Shown piece by piece: positions 52,027 to 61,645 of a stretch of DNA of 64,000 bases. Position numbers and translations under genes: made by a program. Within the stretch, counting starts at the first letter, position 1. Every line of letters starts with the position of its first letter. Source of the DNA: Candidatus Sulfopaludibacter sp. SbA3 (GTDB taxonomy: Bacteria > Acidobacteriota > Terriglobia > Bryobacterales > Bryobacteraceae); the NCBI GenBank assembly GCA_945890485.1, contig CAMDCN010000022.1:78542-142541 (forward strand). Reading direction: 5' to 3'. Under the pieces are notes generated by a model that did no database searches, was not told the DNA's origin, and was given only the letters and a program-made list of their open reading frames with translations.

Positions 52027-54513
52027 GTGCCACATCATCCTGAAGATCAGCGGCATCCGCACTTGCCGTTAGTCCGGGTGGAAGCCAATCCTCCCCGCCG
52101 AAGACGTCAGGGGTTTGGCGCCTCCGGGCCCGATCGCGGCGGGCGAACTCGATTTGGTGAATCACTCCTCGCCAGAACCGAAACAATCGAGGCCGAAGCG
52201 CGCCGCATTCCGGCAGTTCGGGGCTTCACTCCTCACTTGGTGTTTCGGGTTCCCCTCGCTGCCGAAGCTCCCGTGGACACGATCGCGGATAGGCTCCGAG
52301 CAGCAGGGCTGACTGTAGTCAGCATCGAACCGGATAAGGCCGTCGTGGTGTTTCAGGACGATGCGAATCTTGCGGAATTTCGGCGAGCTCTAGGAGAGTA
52401 TATGGCTGGCCCTCGGCTGATTGAGAGGACAGGCGAGCGGGCCAAAACAACGCAGTGGGACGTCTTCGAATACATCGAAGCCGACCAGTTGAGAAGCTGG
52501 TCGCGCGCCGACCGGATCGGGCCGCGGCTCGCGGCCGAAATCGGAGTTGATGGCGAACGCATCGATCCAGGCCGCATTTATGCGCTCGACGTTGAACTAT
52601 GGCATCCGGGGTTCGCGGAACTTGCGCGACAGAAGATGGCAGAGCTTGATGCGCTAATTAACGATAGCAGGACCGAGCGCGAGCGACTCTCTGACCGCTT
52701 TGTGGGAGACTTGCTGGCCATCGCCCGTGTCAGCGTTTCAGGAGTTAAGCTCGATCGCCTTCTGAATACGCCGATCATCGCAGAAGCGGAACTTCCCGAG
52801 CAGCCCGTTTTCGATGCCGTCGCGGCCGCTCAGGTCACGCCGCGGGATTTTCCCGCCCCACCCCCTCCACCGGAAAACGGGCCCCGAGTCTGCATCATCG
52901 ATAGCGGGATAACCTCCAATCATCCGCTGCTCCGGGCGAATGTCGGCGGTGAAGAAGCAGTACTCCCCGCCACGGACAACCCGACGGACATGAATGGACA
53001 TGGAACACACGTCGGCGGAATTGCGGTCTTCGGAGACATCCGCGCCTGTTTCGCCGATGGCACGTTTTCGTCCCCGATTCGGTTGTTCAGCGCTCGGGTA
53101 TTAAATGATCAGAATCGTTTCGATGATGATCGGCTCATCCACACGCAGATGGAGTCTGCAATTGAGCTCTTTCGACGTGAACCTTATGACTGCCGCGTAT
53201 TCAACCTGTCATTGGGTTCGCCGGACGTCGTGCTGAATGGGGCGAACCGCAGACAGACACTTTGGGCTGAAGCCCTCGATACCCTAGCACGGAAACATAA
53301 GGTGCTTCTCGTCGTTTCGGCTGGTAATAACGGCAACGTCTATGCAAATACGCCGGCCGATGCTGAACGAATTCTCCAGAATTATCCACAGTACCTGTTT
53401 GATGGCGATGCTGGCTTGAGCGATCCGGCAACGGCCGCGATCGCGTTGACCATCGGATCGTTGTCTCAATTTGCAGCGCCGGCAGTTCGCGTGGGAGCGG
53501 GTGCCGGAGATTTTGTTCGCGCGGTTGCGGGTGTTAACGAACCGTCGCCGTTCACGCGCACCGGATTGGGGATCAACGGCGCAATCAAGCCCGACCTAGT
53601 CCAATATGGCGGGAACTTGCTGTTCGAAGGTTTTGGGGACAATGTCCGCAGAGTACGAACTGAAAATCCCAACGCCGGGACAAGCGTTATGTCTTTCTCG
53701 CACGAACCTCAGGATCGGCCGTTTGCATTTCGGATCGGCACCAGCCAGGCAACTCCAGCAGTTTCTCGAATGGCGGCACTATTGTGGGATCGGCTAGACG
53801 ATACCTTTGACGGCGAACTTGATCCAAATCTGGTGCGAGCCGTTTTGGCGAACTGCGCTGCGGTTCCGGACAACGCTGCGAATCGTATCGCCGCCATCAA
53901 CGCCGCCGACGGAGTTCTGCGAGCGTGCGGATATGGCCTTCCCGACGCCGAACTCGCTCTCGAATCGGGAGATCGCCGAGTGACGTTGGTTGCGCAGGGG
54001 AAAATTCAAGTCGACACGCTCCTCCTCTATGAAATTCCCATCCCGACGGTGCTACGCACTGCGCCAGGCAGGAAGAAGATCATCATCTCGCTGGCGTTCG
54101 ACCCACCTGTCAGGCGCCGGCGTGCGGATTACCTCGGAGTGGAGATGGGGATGCACCTCTTCAGAGGAAAGACTCCTCAAGAAATCGTCGCGGCTTATCG
54201 ATCCGTGACGAGAGATGAGCGTAGAACTGCTCCAAAGTCGCTTCAGAGCCCGTTCAAGTGCCCGCTCGAGCCGAGTGCAGCCCAAGTTGAGACCAGCACA
54301 TTGCAACGCCGGGAGTGGGCATTCACGACTACGGCCGACAGATACGGCGAAACGTATTACTTGATGGTCCAGGCCAGAAGGAACTGGGCGACGGGAGAAA
54401 TTCTCGATCAGGACTTTGGCATCGCGGTAACAATCACAGCGGACGAGCCGCATTTGTACAACCAGGTGCAGCAGCGTGTGCGCGCACGTGAGCGAGTACG
54501 CAGGCGGGTCTAG
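52027..54513 (+). CDS. ietS: Subtilisin-like (S8) serine protease of an IetAS-type defence pair
   Basis: 828 residues, no signal peptide, so intracellular, which is unusual for subtilases. A 280-residue N-terminal region precedes the S8 domain with catalytic Asp292 (IIDSGI), His325 (NGHGTHVGG), the oxyanion Asn of SAGNNGN (about 434) and Ser573 (GTSQATP). A C-terminal beta-rich region (about 650-828) follows. The GTG at 52027 lies 5 nt after the ietA stop. The family is known as the effector of the ATPase-subtilase defence pair. Probably kept inactive until infection. Confidence 0.82.
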   Translation: MPHHPEDQRHPHLPLVRVEANPPRRRRQGFGASGPDRGGRTRFGESLLARTETIEAEARRIPAVRGFTPHLVFRVPLAAEAPVDTIADRLRAAGLTVVSIEPDKAVVVFQDDANLAEFRRALGEYMAGPRLIERTGERAKTTQWDVFEYIEADQLRSWSRADRIGPRLAAEIGVDGERIDPGRIYALDVELWHPGFAELARQKMAELDALINDSRTERERLSDRFVGDLLAIARVSVSGVKLDRLLNTPIIAEAELPEQPVFDAVAAAQVTPRDFPAPPPPPENGPRVCIIDSGITSNHPLLRANVGGEEAVLPATDNPTDMNGHGTHVGGIAVFGDIRACFADGTFSSPIRLFSARVLNDQNRFDDDRLIHTQMESAIELFRREPYDCRVFNLSLGSPDVVLNGANRRQTLWAEALDTLARKHKVLLVVSAGNNGNVYANTPADAERILQNYPQYLFDGDAGLSDPATAAIALTIGSLSQFAAPAVRVGAGAGDFVRAVAGVNEPSPFTRTGLGINGAIKPDLVQYGGNLLFEGFGDNVRRVRTENPNAGTSVMSFSHEPQDRPFAFRIGTSQATPAVSRMAALLWDRLDDTFDGELDPNLVRAVLANCAAVPDNAANRIAAINAADGVLRACGYGLPDAELALESGDRRVTLVAQGKIQVDTLLLYEIPIPTVLRTAPGRKKIIISLAFDPPVRRRRADYLGVEMGMHLFRGKTPQEIVAAYRSVTRDERRTAPKSLQSPFKCPLEPSAAQVETSTLQRREWAFTTTADRYGETYYLMVQARRNWATGEILDQDFGIAVTITADEPHLYNQVQQRVRARERVRRRV

Positions 54514-54860
54514 TGGAATCAATCTTCATGCGCGAGCTCAGGGGAGGCATTCTAAGCAATGCATTCGGTCAGTGACGATACCCCCAAAGACAAGCTCGGG
54601 CTGGTTGTAGCCTGCATCGAGAGGAGTATTGCGGTGCTCGCAACTTTCCGAATTATGAGTTGCTGAGTTTTTCTGGATCAATTCACTAACTCTCGGATGC
54701 TCGCCGATCCGTAAATTGACGAGTAGCGCGCGAGCGGGGCCACGAGCGAGCTGGTCGGGAGACGGAATCAGGCCCGCCGGAACACCTCCCCCCCGACACT
54801 GGCTTCAATACCAAACTGTGGCGAACGACCGAGTGTGCCCCCCCCAAACACGGTCAGAAC
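54514..54860. other. Gene-free gap between ietS and the RloC-like gene
   Basis: 347 bp without a supported gene. It holds one copy of a 16-bp direct repeat (CGATCCGTAAATTGAC, 54705-54720). The converging genes have no evident terminator hairpin with T tract here. Confidence 0.5.
54705..54720 (+). repeat. Direct repeat flanking the RloC-like gene, left copy
   Basis: CGATCCGTAAATTGAC; the right copy at 57268-57283 differs at one base (CGATCCGTAAGTTGAC). Weaker similarity continues for about 15 bp, with CGCGCGA in both. Together they bracket the gene at 54861-57119. Confidence 0.5.
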
Positions 54861-57119
54861 TTAGGCCGGAGCGGCCATTGATGAAACTTCTGAAACTAGA
54901 TCTTGGTAATACATGCTATTCCAGCTCTCGACCGCCCCGAGGCACGCCCGAACAACGGATGTGCACTCGCTCGTGTCGGGTATCGTCAAAGACCGCGTAA
55001 TCGAAGTTTGGTGCGAATAGTGATTGATGAATTTCCAGACTCGCTCGCGCTCGACCTCGTCTGCAAATAAACGCGCCATCTTGGCTTGAAGGCCTTGGTG
55101 CGTCGGAATCATGATCCCGCCGAACGCCTCCATGAACCTCCGAACGAGGTTCGGCAGTGAAAGCAACTGCTCAAAGTCCTTGCCCCCATCTTGGTCGAAT
55201 TCATGTAGGCGCGAGAAAAGGTAGTGGTACTCGGACTTGAACTTGAGCAGTTCCTTCGGAAGTGCGCCGATGCTCGACACGCCCGCATCATTTTTCTGCA
55301 CGATGTAAGCGGCCCACTTCTTCCACTTGTCGCGAGGCTTGTCAGTGTATTTGCGGCCCTCGTCGTCCGCTAGCCACTCTCGCACCAAGTTGTAAAACTC
55401 AAAATTGTGGGTAAATATGAAGAGTTGCTTCGCGCCCCCGAGCTGGGTCTTAACCAGCGCATACGTGTTAAAAACATGGCCTGCGTCGAGGCTCGAAATC
55501 GGGTCGTCAACAACGACGATCTGGTCTTCAACTTTGGATGTTCCGTCCTGGACTCTCGTAATGAAATACGCGAACCCAATGGCCGTCTGCTCACCCTCAC
55601 TTAGGTTCTTTGCCGGAACACCACTACGCGAAATCTGAAACTGCTTATCTGCGGTAACCTCAATTTGAATATCAGTTTTCCCGAAGTATGCGGCCAAAAG
55701 CTCGTTTAACCGAGCAGCGCCTTTTTGCGGCTCAGAAAGGGCGACCTCTATTTGGCGAATCCCATCTTCAAGTTTTTGCGCCTGGGTGCGGTCAGTTCCG
55801 AGTGAGCACTTCATGTTCGCGATCACTTGAAGCCGCTGGGAGTAGTGTTCATCTCGTTCAAAAATGGCTGCGTTGTGCAAGAGAAGCTCTTGCTGGGCGG
55901 CCTTACGGACTGCCTCGAACCCAGAAGTCCGTGCGTTGTGCTCTTCAATCAAGGCGTTGACCGCAGCTAATGCTGCTCCCAGGCACTTGGACAGATCCCC
56001 GACCACCGGCACACCAGAACACTCTAGGGAGGCAAAAGCCTTGGTCCGTTTCGCCTCCAACTGTAGTTTTAGGGAGCTCAGGAACTCGCGGCGGAGATCA
56101 GTCTGCTTCTCGATCTCAATGCGTGCGGCGGAGTATCGTTCGGCGAGGTCCGAGTAAAAAGATGCTTCGTCATCAAGCCGAACAGTCTGCGCCAAAGCAG
56201 CATCGATTTCATTTAGAAGTATTTCGATATCACGCATGAGAGCGTCGTACTCTGATGAGAAGTAGTCGCTTAGCTGCGCCAATCGACTGGCCGGCAACGC
56301 GCTTCCACAAAAGTGACAATTGGCAGAATCTCGATGGAGACTGCGACCAAGGTCTAGCCATTGCTCAAGCACGAAATTACCGGCCAGTTCCGGCAGATCT
56401 TGCTTAAGACCTACAGCTCGACCCAAAAGCTGTCGGGCCTTCTCATACAGTTGCTCAACGGAAGCGAGTGAAAATACCCTAACCGGAAGAGCATTCTTCA
56501 CCGTTGAGCGGTACACTGTTAACTCTGCTTCGTACTGCTCCTCGCTCAGGATATGGCTGTGGGCGTTCGAGGAAACTTGCTTGAGCAGTTGCTCTAACTT
56601 GGTCTTGTCAAAGTTCGGAATGGACAGCGGGTTCTTGATGGTGTCGCGTGCACACCTCGTCAGCAGCCGATCAACATCGGACTGCTCTTTAGACTGCGTC
56701 GCTTCACGGTCTTTTAATTGGGATCGCAGATCCGCGAGTTGAATCCGGAGATCATCGAGCTCCCGTTGTTTGGCGATATCTTCGGCACCGAGCAATAGGA
56801 CCGCGTTGGCTTTGGCGGAATCGAAGCTAAGATTCTCCTTCACGAAGTCTGAATTGAAAACCCGGATCTGTACGGACGGAGCGTAGGAACCTAAGTCGTA
56901 GAGTCCACCGCCGGCGTCCCTCATTTGTGCCTGGGCGCCGACAAAGTCTCGATGGCGCTGGGACAGTTCAAAGCAGCGGAACACTCGCGAGAGTGTCGTT
57001 TTGCCTGAATAGTTCCACCCATAGAGCAGGTTGAATCTGTTGAACTCGGAAAGATTGCCGGGCCACCGAAAGTCTTCGAATACACCGAAAGATCTGATTG
57101 TTGTCACGGCCCGAATCAT
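54861..57119 (-). CDS. rloC: RloC-like anticodon nuclease with zinc hook (AAA_13 ATPase)
   Basis: 752 residues. ABC-type ATPase halves: Walker A GWNYSGKTT (34-42), signature LSEGEQ (506-511), Walker B VVVDDP (535-540) and H-loop FTHNFEF (569-575). Between them is a long coiled coil (about 115-460) with a zinc-hook CHFC at 268-271, which separates RloC from PrrC. After the ATPase, R660-x3-E664 and His700/His703 resemble the Arg-x3-Glu...His triad of PrrC/RloC tRNA anticodon nucleases. RloC cleaves the tRNA anticodon wobble position after DNA damage or phage attack. No restriction-modification genes adjoin it. Confidence 0.78.
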   Translation of the reverse strand: MIRAVTTIRSFGVFEDFRWPGNLSEFNRFNLLYGWNYSGKTTLSRVFRCFELSQRHRDFVGAQAQMRDAGGGLYDLGSYAPSVQIRVFNSDFVKENLSFDSAKANAVLLLGAEDIAKQRELDDLRIQLADLRSQLKDREATQSKEQSDVDRLLTRCARDTIKNPLSIPNFDKTKLEQLLKQVSSNAHSHILSEEQYEAELTVYRSTVKNALPVRVFSLASVEQLYEKARQLLGRAVGLKQDLPELAGNFVLEQWLDLGRSLHRDSANCHFCGSALPASRLAQLSDYFSSEYDALMRDIEILLNEIDAALAQTVRLDDEASFYSDLAERYSAARIEIEKQTDLRREFLSSLKLQLEAKRTKAFASLECSGVPVVGDLSKCLGAALAAVNALIEEHNARTSGFEAVRKAAQQELLLHNAAIFERDEHYSQRLQVIANMKCSLGTDRTQAQKLEDGIRQIEVALSEPQKGAARLNELLAAYFGKTDIQIEVTADKQFQISRSGVPAKNLSEGEQTAIGFAYFITRVQDGTSKVEDQIVVVDDPISSLDAGHVFNTYALVKTQLGGAKQLFIFTHNFEFYNLVREWLADDEGRKYTDKPRDKWKKWAAYIVQKNDAGVSSIGALPKELLKFKSEYHYLFSRLHEFDQDGGKDFEQLLSLPNLVRRFMEAFGGIMIPTHQGLQAKMARLFADEVERERVWKFINHYSHQTSITRSLTIPDTSECTSVVRACLGAVESWNSMYYQDLVSEVSSMAAPA

Positions 57120-57636
57120 ATGAGCAGTGTATCTGGTTAAGGACGCTTAGGAAAGCGTGACTGAATGGCGGTCCTCTTAACCTCACAGCGCATGGGGTGC
57201 GTAGGGGCCTACGGCTCGTGTGTAGCCGAACGTGCTTGTCTCTCGGGAATTTCCCTCGCTAATATCGCGATCCGTAAGTTGACCTACGGAACGCGCGACG
57301 ACAACGTTTTTCAAGGACCATGTCGGTGGAATGATGCGCCGGCGCGTCGGCGTGAGTTCAACGGCGGTTACGATGAGGATGCATTGGCGCGAGTCTGGAT
57401 CCCCAGCCTGGGTTCGAACGACGCCGAGTAGCGCGGCTGGCCGCGATGGGAAGTGTATTTCTCCTATCCGAATTGTCAGCTATCCGGAAAATGCGAGGGC
57501 TGGTCAGTTTCCCAATAGCGCGATCCAATTGGCGTGACGCCTCTACTCCCGGGAAGCCGATTTCGCGACAGCGGTCGTCGGGCGGTATCATCAATCCTTC
57601 AACGTCTGTCCAAACCGCCGCACAAGGAGCATTCGC
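57120..57636. other. Right edge of the defence island, no supported gene
   Basis: 517 bp. It contains the right copy of the flanking repeat (57268-57283) and an overlapping inverted repeat TCCGTA-N8-TACGGA (57271-57290). Around 57375-57400 the sequence ATGCATTGGCGCGAG is slightly like the start of the ankyrin gene (ATGCACTGGCGACGGAG), possibly the lost 5' end of the truncated copy, but the match is too short to be sure. A ribosome site AAGGAG precedes the ATG at 57637. Confidence 0.4.
57268..57283 (+). repeat. Direct repeat flanking the RloC-like gene, right copy
   Basis: CGATCCGTAAGTTGAC, one mismatch from 54705-54720, same orientation. Consistent with remains of an insertion or recombination event around the nuclease gene. 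Confidence 0.5.
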
Positions 57637-58956
57637 ATGACTGAAAATCACCCCTTGAAGAACCCACCCGTCACGCGGCGGGAAATGCTGCGCACAACCG
57701 GTATGGCAAGCTTAACGGGTTTCGCCGGCAGCGCCGCCGGTGCGGTGGCGCAGACTCCGCAAAAGCGCCCTCGCATCGCCTGCTGCGTTACCTTTTGGGG
57801 TGCGCCCAACTCCCATGCCGACTGGATGCTCTGCAAGCTGATGGACGGCTATTGGTGGCAAGGCGCCCACACGCCATCCAGGGTGGAGATCGTATCCGTT
57901 TATCTTCATCAGTTCGACACCAGCGGACTCGGCCAGAAAGTCTGCCAGGCCAAAAACATCCCCATCTACAAAACCGTGGCGGAGGCCGTCACCCTGGGCG
58001 GGAAGGAACTGGCGGTGGATGGGGTGGTCATCGTCGGAGAACACGGGAACTATCCCACCGATCTCAAGGGCCACTGGCTCTTGCCGCGCTGGTGGATGTA
58101 TCAGCAAGTGATCCGCGTTTTCGAGCAGAGCAAGCGCTCGGTGCCAGTCTTTAACGACAAACACCTCTCCTACAATTGGGACGACGCCAAGTGGATGTTC
58201 GATAAATCGCGGGAGCTGAACTTCCCGTTGACCGGCGGCTCCTGCGTCCCGGTCTACTTCCGCAAACCCGAGATCGAGATCGCCATCGATACCCCCATCA
58301 AGAACTCGATCGTGCTCGGAGGCGCCTCCGATGAAGGAGCGAGCTTCCATTGCATTGACGTGCTCCAAGCCTTCGTCGAACGCCGCAAGGGCGGCGAGAC
58401 CGGTGTCAAGGCCGTGCAGTCCATCCGCGGACCGGAAACCTGGAAGTGGGCCGAACGGAATCCCTGGGTCGGCCGGCTCCTCAATGCGGTGGCGGCAAGT
58501 TTCAACTTGAAGCCAGGAAGCTTTCAGGAGAACGCCCGAGCCAATGCGTGCATCGTCGAGTACAACGATGGGACGCAAGCGGCGGTGATTTCGGCGCGCG
58601 GAGGTGGCTGGACCTACGCTGGCGAAATCGAGGGGCAGAACGAGCCGACGATTGTCTCGATGCTGGGCTTCCCCGGTCCCTACGCGCAGTATCACGCCTC
58701 GAACGCCCAACCCCATTGGATTACCGAGATGATGGTCACGAAAAAGGAACCGTTCAACGCGGAGCGGCTGCTCCTCTCCACCGGGATCACGAACCACTAC
58801 ATGGAATCCAACTGGGAGAATGGCCGTTACTCCGCCGTCGGACGCCGCCTCGAGACGCCGGTCCTGAACATGCGCTACCGCTCGACCCGGGGACCGCAAT
58901 TCAACACCGGGTCGCGGCCACCGGACGTCCCATACATACGCGGCTTTGATAAATAG
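57637..58956 (+). CDS. Tat-exported protein, Gfo/Idh-like in part, unknown function
   Basis: 439 residues with a Tat signal (VTRREMLRTTGMASLTGFAG). The segments VDGVVIVGEHGNYPTD, RSVPVFNDKHLSYNWDDAKW and FVERRKGGETGVKAVQ recur in a family common in acidobacteria and planctomycetes. It has a distant oxidoreductase-like layout but no clear dinucleotide-binding GxGxxG, so I give no activity. AAGGAG precedes the ATG. The ankyrin remnant begins 6 nt after its stop. Confidence 0.7.
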   Translation: MTENHPLKNPPVTRREMLRTTGMASLTGFAGSAAGAVAQTPQKRPRIACCVTFWGAPNSHADWMLCKLMDGYWWQGAHTPSRVEIVSVYLHQFDTSGLGQKVCQAKNIPIYKTVAEAVTLGGKELAVDGVVIVGEHGNYPTDLKGHWLLPRWWMYQQVIRVFEQSKRSVPVFNDKHLSYNWDDAKWMFDKSRELNFPLTGGSCVPVYFRKPEIEIAIDTPIKNSIVLGGASDEGASFHCIDVLQAFVERRKGGETGVKAVQSIRGPETWKWAERNPWVGRLLNAVAASFNLKPGSFQENARANACIVEYNDGTQAAVISARGGGWTYAGEIEGQNEPTIVSMLGFPGPYAQYHASNAQPHWITEMMVTKKEPFNAERLLLSTGITNHYMESNWENGRYSAVGRRLETPVLNMRYRSTRGPQFNTGSRPPDVPYIRGFDK

Positions 58957-58961
58957 GCTTT

Positions 58962-59447
58962 CCGCCGCGGGCCGGCGCCCATCCGAGCGATATCCGTACC
59001 GGCTTCATTCCGCTCCACATGCTGGCCGGAGCGCGCAAGCCGGATTCGAGTGACAGCAGCGATCCGGCGCCGCCCGTCAGAGCCGGCCGGCTGTCGAGCG
59101 TCGGCTTTGTAAAGAAAACCTTCAAGGAAGGCGCGAACATAAATTTCCGCCTGCAGGAGGGATCGCCCCCGTTTCTGTTCGCTGCTGATCGAGGCGATAT
59201 CCCCCTGATGCGGTTGCTTCTGCAATTGGGGGCCGACCCACCTATACCCAAAGTCGACGGCACGACGCCGCGATTTACCGTCGAGGTCTACACCACCCGT
59301 CTCCCGCGCCTAGACGCGCCGACGGTTGCGGCCATCACCAGGCTGATGCTGGCGGCGGGTATTTCGACAGAAGACACACGGCCCAAGATGATCGATAGCT
59401 ACGAGACGCCCGCTGTGCGGCCAACCCCTCCCGCACCTCCAAAGTGA
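58962..59447 (+). pseudogene. 5'-truncated, internally deleted copy of the ankyrin gene
   Basis: In-frame similarity to the ankyrin protein (48745-50289) begins at RAGAHPSDIRTGFIPLHMLA, matching DAGADPNDVRTGFTPLHMLA, and runs to the shared end PTPPAPPK. Missing are the first 270 or so residues with the signal peptide, a 15-residue stretch and a segment of about 90 residues before the C-terminus. DNA similarity extends about 40 bp past the stop. An ATG at 59019 would allow a 142-residue protein, but with no signal or ribosome site it is probably not expressed. Confidence 0.82.
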
Positions 59448-60541
59448 GAAACCAGCCTATCCCTCGAAGGGGGAACGCAATCGCCGATTTATGGGCCATC
59501 ATCCGCCGACCTATTGCTTTGTCGGCCCGCCATCTGGTCCGGCCGAATTTCCAAATTCTGCTAGTCACCCCACCAGCGTCTCTCTCGTGCCTCAGTGACC
59601 TCCGGCGTACCGCTCGAAGTTGGACCCGGCTAACGGGAAGAGATGCATCGCCGCTTAACTGAGGCTGGCCCCGGACTTGGCCCTCTTTCCCTCGTTGTAA
59701 CGATCTCACTCGACGCAAGTCAATCAACTTCGCTCCGCTGCAATACGAAGTCCGCCCCCGCGAGCGGGCATAGGTGGCCCGGCCATTGACAATAGACACT
59801 TGTCACCATAAGGTGAAGGAATCATCAAGACCCCAATACAAGTGCGACACCTCAAGATAGAATAGCCGACCCGGCGGTCGAAATATGCTTCGGTAAGGTT
59901 CTACACCGCGACAGCGGAAGGGCGCGGTTCCGTTGGTCTGGTTGGTCGACTTGGCAGGCCCACGGCTACGTACCTATTCCCGTTGACGCTGCCCGCGACC
60001 ATCGGCTGAACCGGCGTTCGCGGAAGAGAGCATTCGAGAAACTTCTGTTCCTCTACCGGACTCTCGAAATCGGAGTCGAGATCCTCCGGGTCATTCACGG
60101 GTCTCAGAACGTTCGTCGGCTTCTTGGCCGACAGGGAACCGAGTAGATCCTGCCTAGCGGAAGGCGTTCCTCGACGGCAAAGTCAAATAACTGCGCGCCC
60201 CGCTGCTATACGAAATGCGCCCAGGGGCCTTATGCGTCCCCGTCTCCAGCGCGCCGGATTTAGTCGTAGTCTCCGGCGGCCAGCCAGGCAGCAACAGGGC
60301 CGCCGGATCGCGTCGTGAATAGGGCTGGCCTCCTCGGACTGCACAGCAACCCGACGCTGTCTATGTACCTCTTGGCTCCGTTCACCCTATGACGTGCGGG
60401 GATGGACGACAGCACAAACCAGAAAAAGAGGACGCCTCCGCTGATACGTCCCCGTCACCCGGATCACTTCACCCGGTTCGCATAGCGCTCTCCCCCCAGA
60501 GTCCGCATCCCGCGCGAATATCCTCATCTCGCACTCCACGC
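59448..60541. other. Gene-poor stretch with a diverged repeat
   Basis: About 1.1 kb without a supported gene. Two related segments lie here: 59711-59760 and about 60172-60222, sharing the pattern CGACG(G)CAA(A)GTCAA...CGCTGC(A/T)ATACGAA(G/A)T(C/G)CGCCC, roughly four fifths identical with small gaps. They may be remains of a decayed gene or mobile element. Short frames in the region look like chance. Confidence 0.45.
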
Positions 60542-61645
60542 TCACACCACCGACATCACCGGATCGCCAAGCCCATCCCAGCGCGGTGTAACTCCCAAGC
60601 CCGGCTCCTCGGATGCGGCCAAACGCCCGGCTTTGCGCTGCGGCCCACCCTCGGCGTTGCTCACCGTTACGTAGCTATTGAAATCCGTCGCGGTGAAGAG
60701 AAACTCCGGAGGAGTGCTATGCGCGAGGTGGGCGATCGCGGAAGTGACGATGTCGCCGCCCCAGGTATCCTCTATCGTCATTGCAATACCCAGCGAGACG
60801 CACAAGTCGCGAATCTGCCGCGCCTTGGTCAACCCTCCAACCTTCGATATCTTGAGGTTGATCACATCCATGGCCTGATCGGAAACGCCTCGCAAAACCG
60901 CACCCAGATCGTCGATCACTTCGTCAAGGATGAACGGCCGATCGGTATGACGCCGCACGGCCAGGCACTCCTCGTAAGACAAACAGGGCTGCTCGATGTA
61001 GACATCCACATCGCGCACCGCATGGGCAACCCGAACGGCTTCGTGCTGCCGCCATCCCGTATTCGCATCCGCAATCAGGATATCGCCCCGCTGCATCTGG
61101 GCAGCCACCGCACGGATGCGTTCAATATCGACGTCCGGATCTCCGCCGACCTTCAACTGAAACTTGGTATAGCCCTCGGCGCGATAGCCGGACACGTTGG
61201 CCGCCATGCGCTCTGGCGTATCCTGCGAAATGGCTCGATAGAGAGGAAAATCGACGCCATAACGGCCGCCGAGCAGGGTCGCCACCGATCGTCCGGACAC
61301 TTTACCGAGGATGTCCCAGCACGCCATGTCGATGGCGGACTTCACGTAGGGATGGCCCCGCATCAGTTGGTCCATCCTGCGGTTTACAGCCCCGAGTTCA
61401 GTGGGGTCAACTCCAATCAGACTCGGGGCAAGTTCCTTAAGTCCCGTGCGGGCGCCATTCGCGTAAGCGGCCAGATAGGCCGACCCCAGCGGGCAAACCT
61501 CACCGTATCCACTGATTCCGGCGTCGGTATCCACGGCGACAACCGTGGAATCGAAGACCTCGACAGAGTTTCCTCCCGACCACTTGTAGCTGCCTTCGTG
61601 CAATGGCAACTCGACACGATACGCCCGAATACCGTTGATTTTCAT
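60542..61645 (-). CDS. Enolase-superfamily dehydratase, probably cis-3-hydroxy-L-proline dehydratase
   Basis: 367 residues of the mandelate racemase/muconate lactonizing subgroup. Catalytic Lys pair: KFQLKVGGD (first Lys, about 165) and NLKISKVGG (second). Metal ligands: Asp of ADANTG, Glu of IEQP and Asp/Glu of [39 protein letters not shown] and [20 protein letters not shown] closely fit my memory of cis-3-hydroxy-L-proline dehydratases, which turn that amino acid into a pyrroline for catabolism. Its ATG overlaps the transporter stop by 4 nt. A related racemase/dehydratase remains possible. Confidence 0.78.
   Translation of the reverse strand: MKINGIRAYRVELPLHEGSYKWSGGNSVEVFDSTVVAVDTDAGISGYGEVCPLGSAYLAAYANGARTGLKELAPSLIGVDPTELGAVNRRMDQLMRGHPYVKSAIDMACWDILGKVSGRSVATLLGGRYGVDFPLYRAISQDTPERMAANVSGYRAEGYTKFQLKVGGDPDVDIERIRAVAAQMQRGDILIADANTGWRQHEAVRVAHAVRDVDVYIEQPCLSYEECLAVRRHTDRPFILDEVIDDLGAVLRGVSDQAMDVINLKISKVGGLTKARQIRDLCVSLGIAMTIEDTWGGDIVTSAIAHLAHSTPPEFLFTATDFNSYVTVSNAEGGPQRKAGRLAASEEPGLGVTPRWDGLGDPVMSVV

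Noticed and set aside
57405..57435. GGTTCGAAC, resembling a tRNA T-loop, considered as an attachment site or tRNA fragment
   Set aside because: The bases on either side cannot form the 5-bp T-stem on either strand and no acceptor or anticodon arm is present.
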